This document shows positions 63,253 to 64,000 of a DNA stretch of 64,000 nucleotides, piece by piece. The position numbers and the translations under genes are program-made. The stretch spans positions 62,001 to 126,000 of the forward strand of contig NZ_BCUV01000003.1 of NCBI RefSeq assembly GCF_001591405.1. Reading direction: 5' to 3'. Origin of the DNA: Janibacter terrae NBRC 107853 (GTDB lineage Bacteria; Actinomycetota; Actinomycetes; Actinomycetales; Dermatophilaceae). The notes beneath the pieces were generated by a model. It was not told the origin of the DNA. It made no database searches and worked only from the letters and a program-made list of their open reading frames with translations. Each line of letters opens with the position of its first letter. Within the stretch, counting starts at the first letter, position 1.

Positions 63253-64000
63253 ATGGCCACTCGTCCGTCGACCTCCTCGCGCAGCACCAAGGGCGCCTCG
63301 TCGCGCCCCAAGGGCAGCACCCGTCCGTCGGGTCGCACGTCCGCTGCGAAGGGGAAGACCGCCGCCCCGCGCAAGAAGGCCGCGTCCGGCGGTGGTCTCC
63401 CGCTGCCGCTGGTCGCGGTCCACAGGACGTGGGTGGGCGTCGCCCACGCCACCGGCGCCGGCGTGCGCCGGATCGGCACGAGTGCCGGCGAGATCGAGCC
63501 CGAGCACCGGCGCGACGGGTGGGGCTTCCTGGCCCTCGCGCTGGCCCTGGTCGTCGCGGTCCGCGAGTGGTGGGGCCTGTCGGGCGCCTTCGGTGACGTC
63601 GTGCACGCGGTCTTCGCGGGCACCTTCGGCCGGGTGGCGTACGCGCTGCCGATCGTCCTGCTGCTCCTCGGGGTCCGCCTGCTGCGCTCGGCCGGCGAGT
63701 CCGCGGCCGACGCTCGCCTGGGCTTCGGCACGGCGGGGCTGCTCTTCGCCGTCTCCGGCCTGACGCACGTCTCCAAGGACATCCCGCAGCCGCCGGACGG
63801 CGCCGGGCCCATGCGGGACGCGGGCGGCATCGTCGGCTTCCTCGCCGCGGACCCCCTGACCACGGCGGTCACGGAGTGGCCGGCCATCGTCCTGCTGGTC
63901 CTCCTCGGCCTCTTCAGCCTCCTCCTGCTCACCGGCACCCCCCTGCACGAGGTGCCGCAGCGCCTGGCCTACGTCCGGGCCGCCTTCACCGGGGAGGTCC
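63253..64000 (+). CDS. ftsK: DNA translocase FtsK, N-terminal part (cut by window end)
   Basis: The open frame of 249 codons runs to the window edge. A basic Ser/Arg/Lys-rich N-terminus of about 45 residues is followed by four membrane helices (FLALALALVVAVREWWGL, ALPIVLLLLGVRLL, GFGTAGLLFAVSGL, AIVLLVLLGLFSLLLL), the FtsK_4TM layout. The motor and gamma domains lie beyond the window. It moves chromosome ends across the septum, reading oriented octamers. The ATG at 63253 lies 7 bases after TAACCT, so it is leaderless. An embedded CGAAGGGG falls in Ala-Lys-Gly at 63348. Confidence 0.9.
   Translation, partial: MATRPSTSSRSTKGASSRPKGSTRPSGRTSAAKGKTAAPRKKAASGGGLPLPLVAVHRTWVGVAHATGAGVRRIGTSAGEIEPEHRRDGWGFLALALALVVAVREWWGLSGAFGDVVHAVFAGTFGRVAYALPIVLLLLGVRLLRSAGESAADARLGFGTAGLLFAVSGLTHVSKDIPQPPDGAGPMRDAGGIVGFLAADPLTTAVTEWPAIVLLVLLGLFSLLLLTGTPLHEVPQRLAYVRAAFTGEV

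Noticed and set aside
62262-63938. Minus-strand frame extending the prepilin peptidase region by several hundred codons
   Set aside because: The extra N-terminal part overlaps ftsK and its promoter. Peptidase homology begins at the leaderless GTG at 63141.

Overview
The window is very GC-rich (about 70 percent) bacterial DNA with many GTG starts, 4-base or 1-base stop/start overlaps and leaderless TANNNT promoters. Gene content (paired clpP genes, DUF4233, DUF4916, IdeR/DtxR-type iron box, SAM-IV riboswitch, ultrashort-stem ileS T-box) points to an actinobacterium, probably a Micrococcales member close to Intrasporangiaceae/Dermatophilaceae. That placement is inferred from gene order and protein style, not from a marker search. 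I see no rRNA, tRNA, CRISPR array or prophage.

Layout. 0-7.4 kb: Clp protease block (clpP1, clpP2, clpX) interrupted by two tandem TIMP-like membrane-anchored proteins, then a papain-like cysteine protease candidate and convergent valS. 7.5-11.2 kb: acyltransferase, ABC exporter divergent from a MarR regulator across a palindromic operator, and a DUF4916 Nudix-like gene. 11.2-14.7 kb: copper operon (CopZ, a secreted beta-rich protein, CopA) behind two CsoR-type operators. 14.7-20.7 kb: a five-gene module under a cobalamin riboswitch. Two surface proteins correspond to the two halves of animal intrinsic factor/transcobalamin and are followed by EcfT, a double-ATPase EcfA and EcfS. 20.7-24.3 kb: T-box-controlled ileS. 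24.3-31.9 kb: accessory stretch with LrgAB, an IS481-family element, an ArsR/SRPBCC pair, an IdeR-controlled siderophore ABC importer and a methyltransferase remnant. 31.9-39.4 kb: folC, DUF4233, uppP, ndk, mreBCD and mrdA. 39.4-43.4 kb: cstA with its small partner, and lpdA. 43.5-47.6 kb: an M6 metalloprotease with a Lys/Asp-rich tail, two paralogous RimK-like ATP-grasp proteins (one apparently dead) and a small unknown protein. 47.6-50.6 kb: rpsO and pnp. 50.6-64 kb: a PHO-box-flanked 55-codon gene, dapB, azlCD, a GNAT and a crotonase, an SMP-30-like protein, SatD with a membrane partner, a Nudix-DHFR fusion with thyA, dapA, RNase J, a SAM-IV-controlled class V aminotransferase, a prepilin peptidase and the start of ftsK.

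The strongest candidates for undescribed biology are (1) the M6 protease/ATP-grasp cluster, whose Lys/Asp-rich tail could be a substrate for side-chain cross-linking by the neighbouring ligase; (2) the split intrinsic-factor-like B12 capture module; and (3) a dispersed octamer, CCCCTTCG/CGAAGGGG, found about 50 times by hand count. It appears on both strands at near-equal frequency, is often paired head-to-head inside terminator hairpins, and sometimes forces the rare GAA codon in coding sequence.
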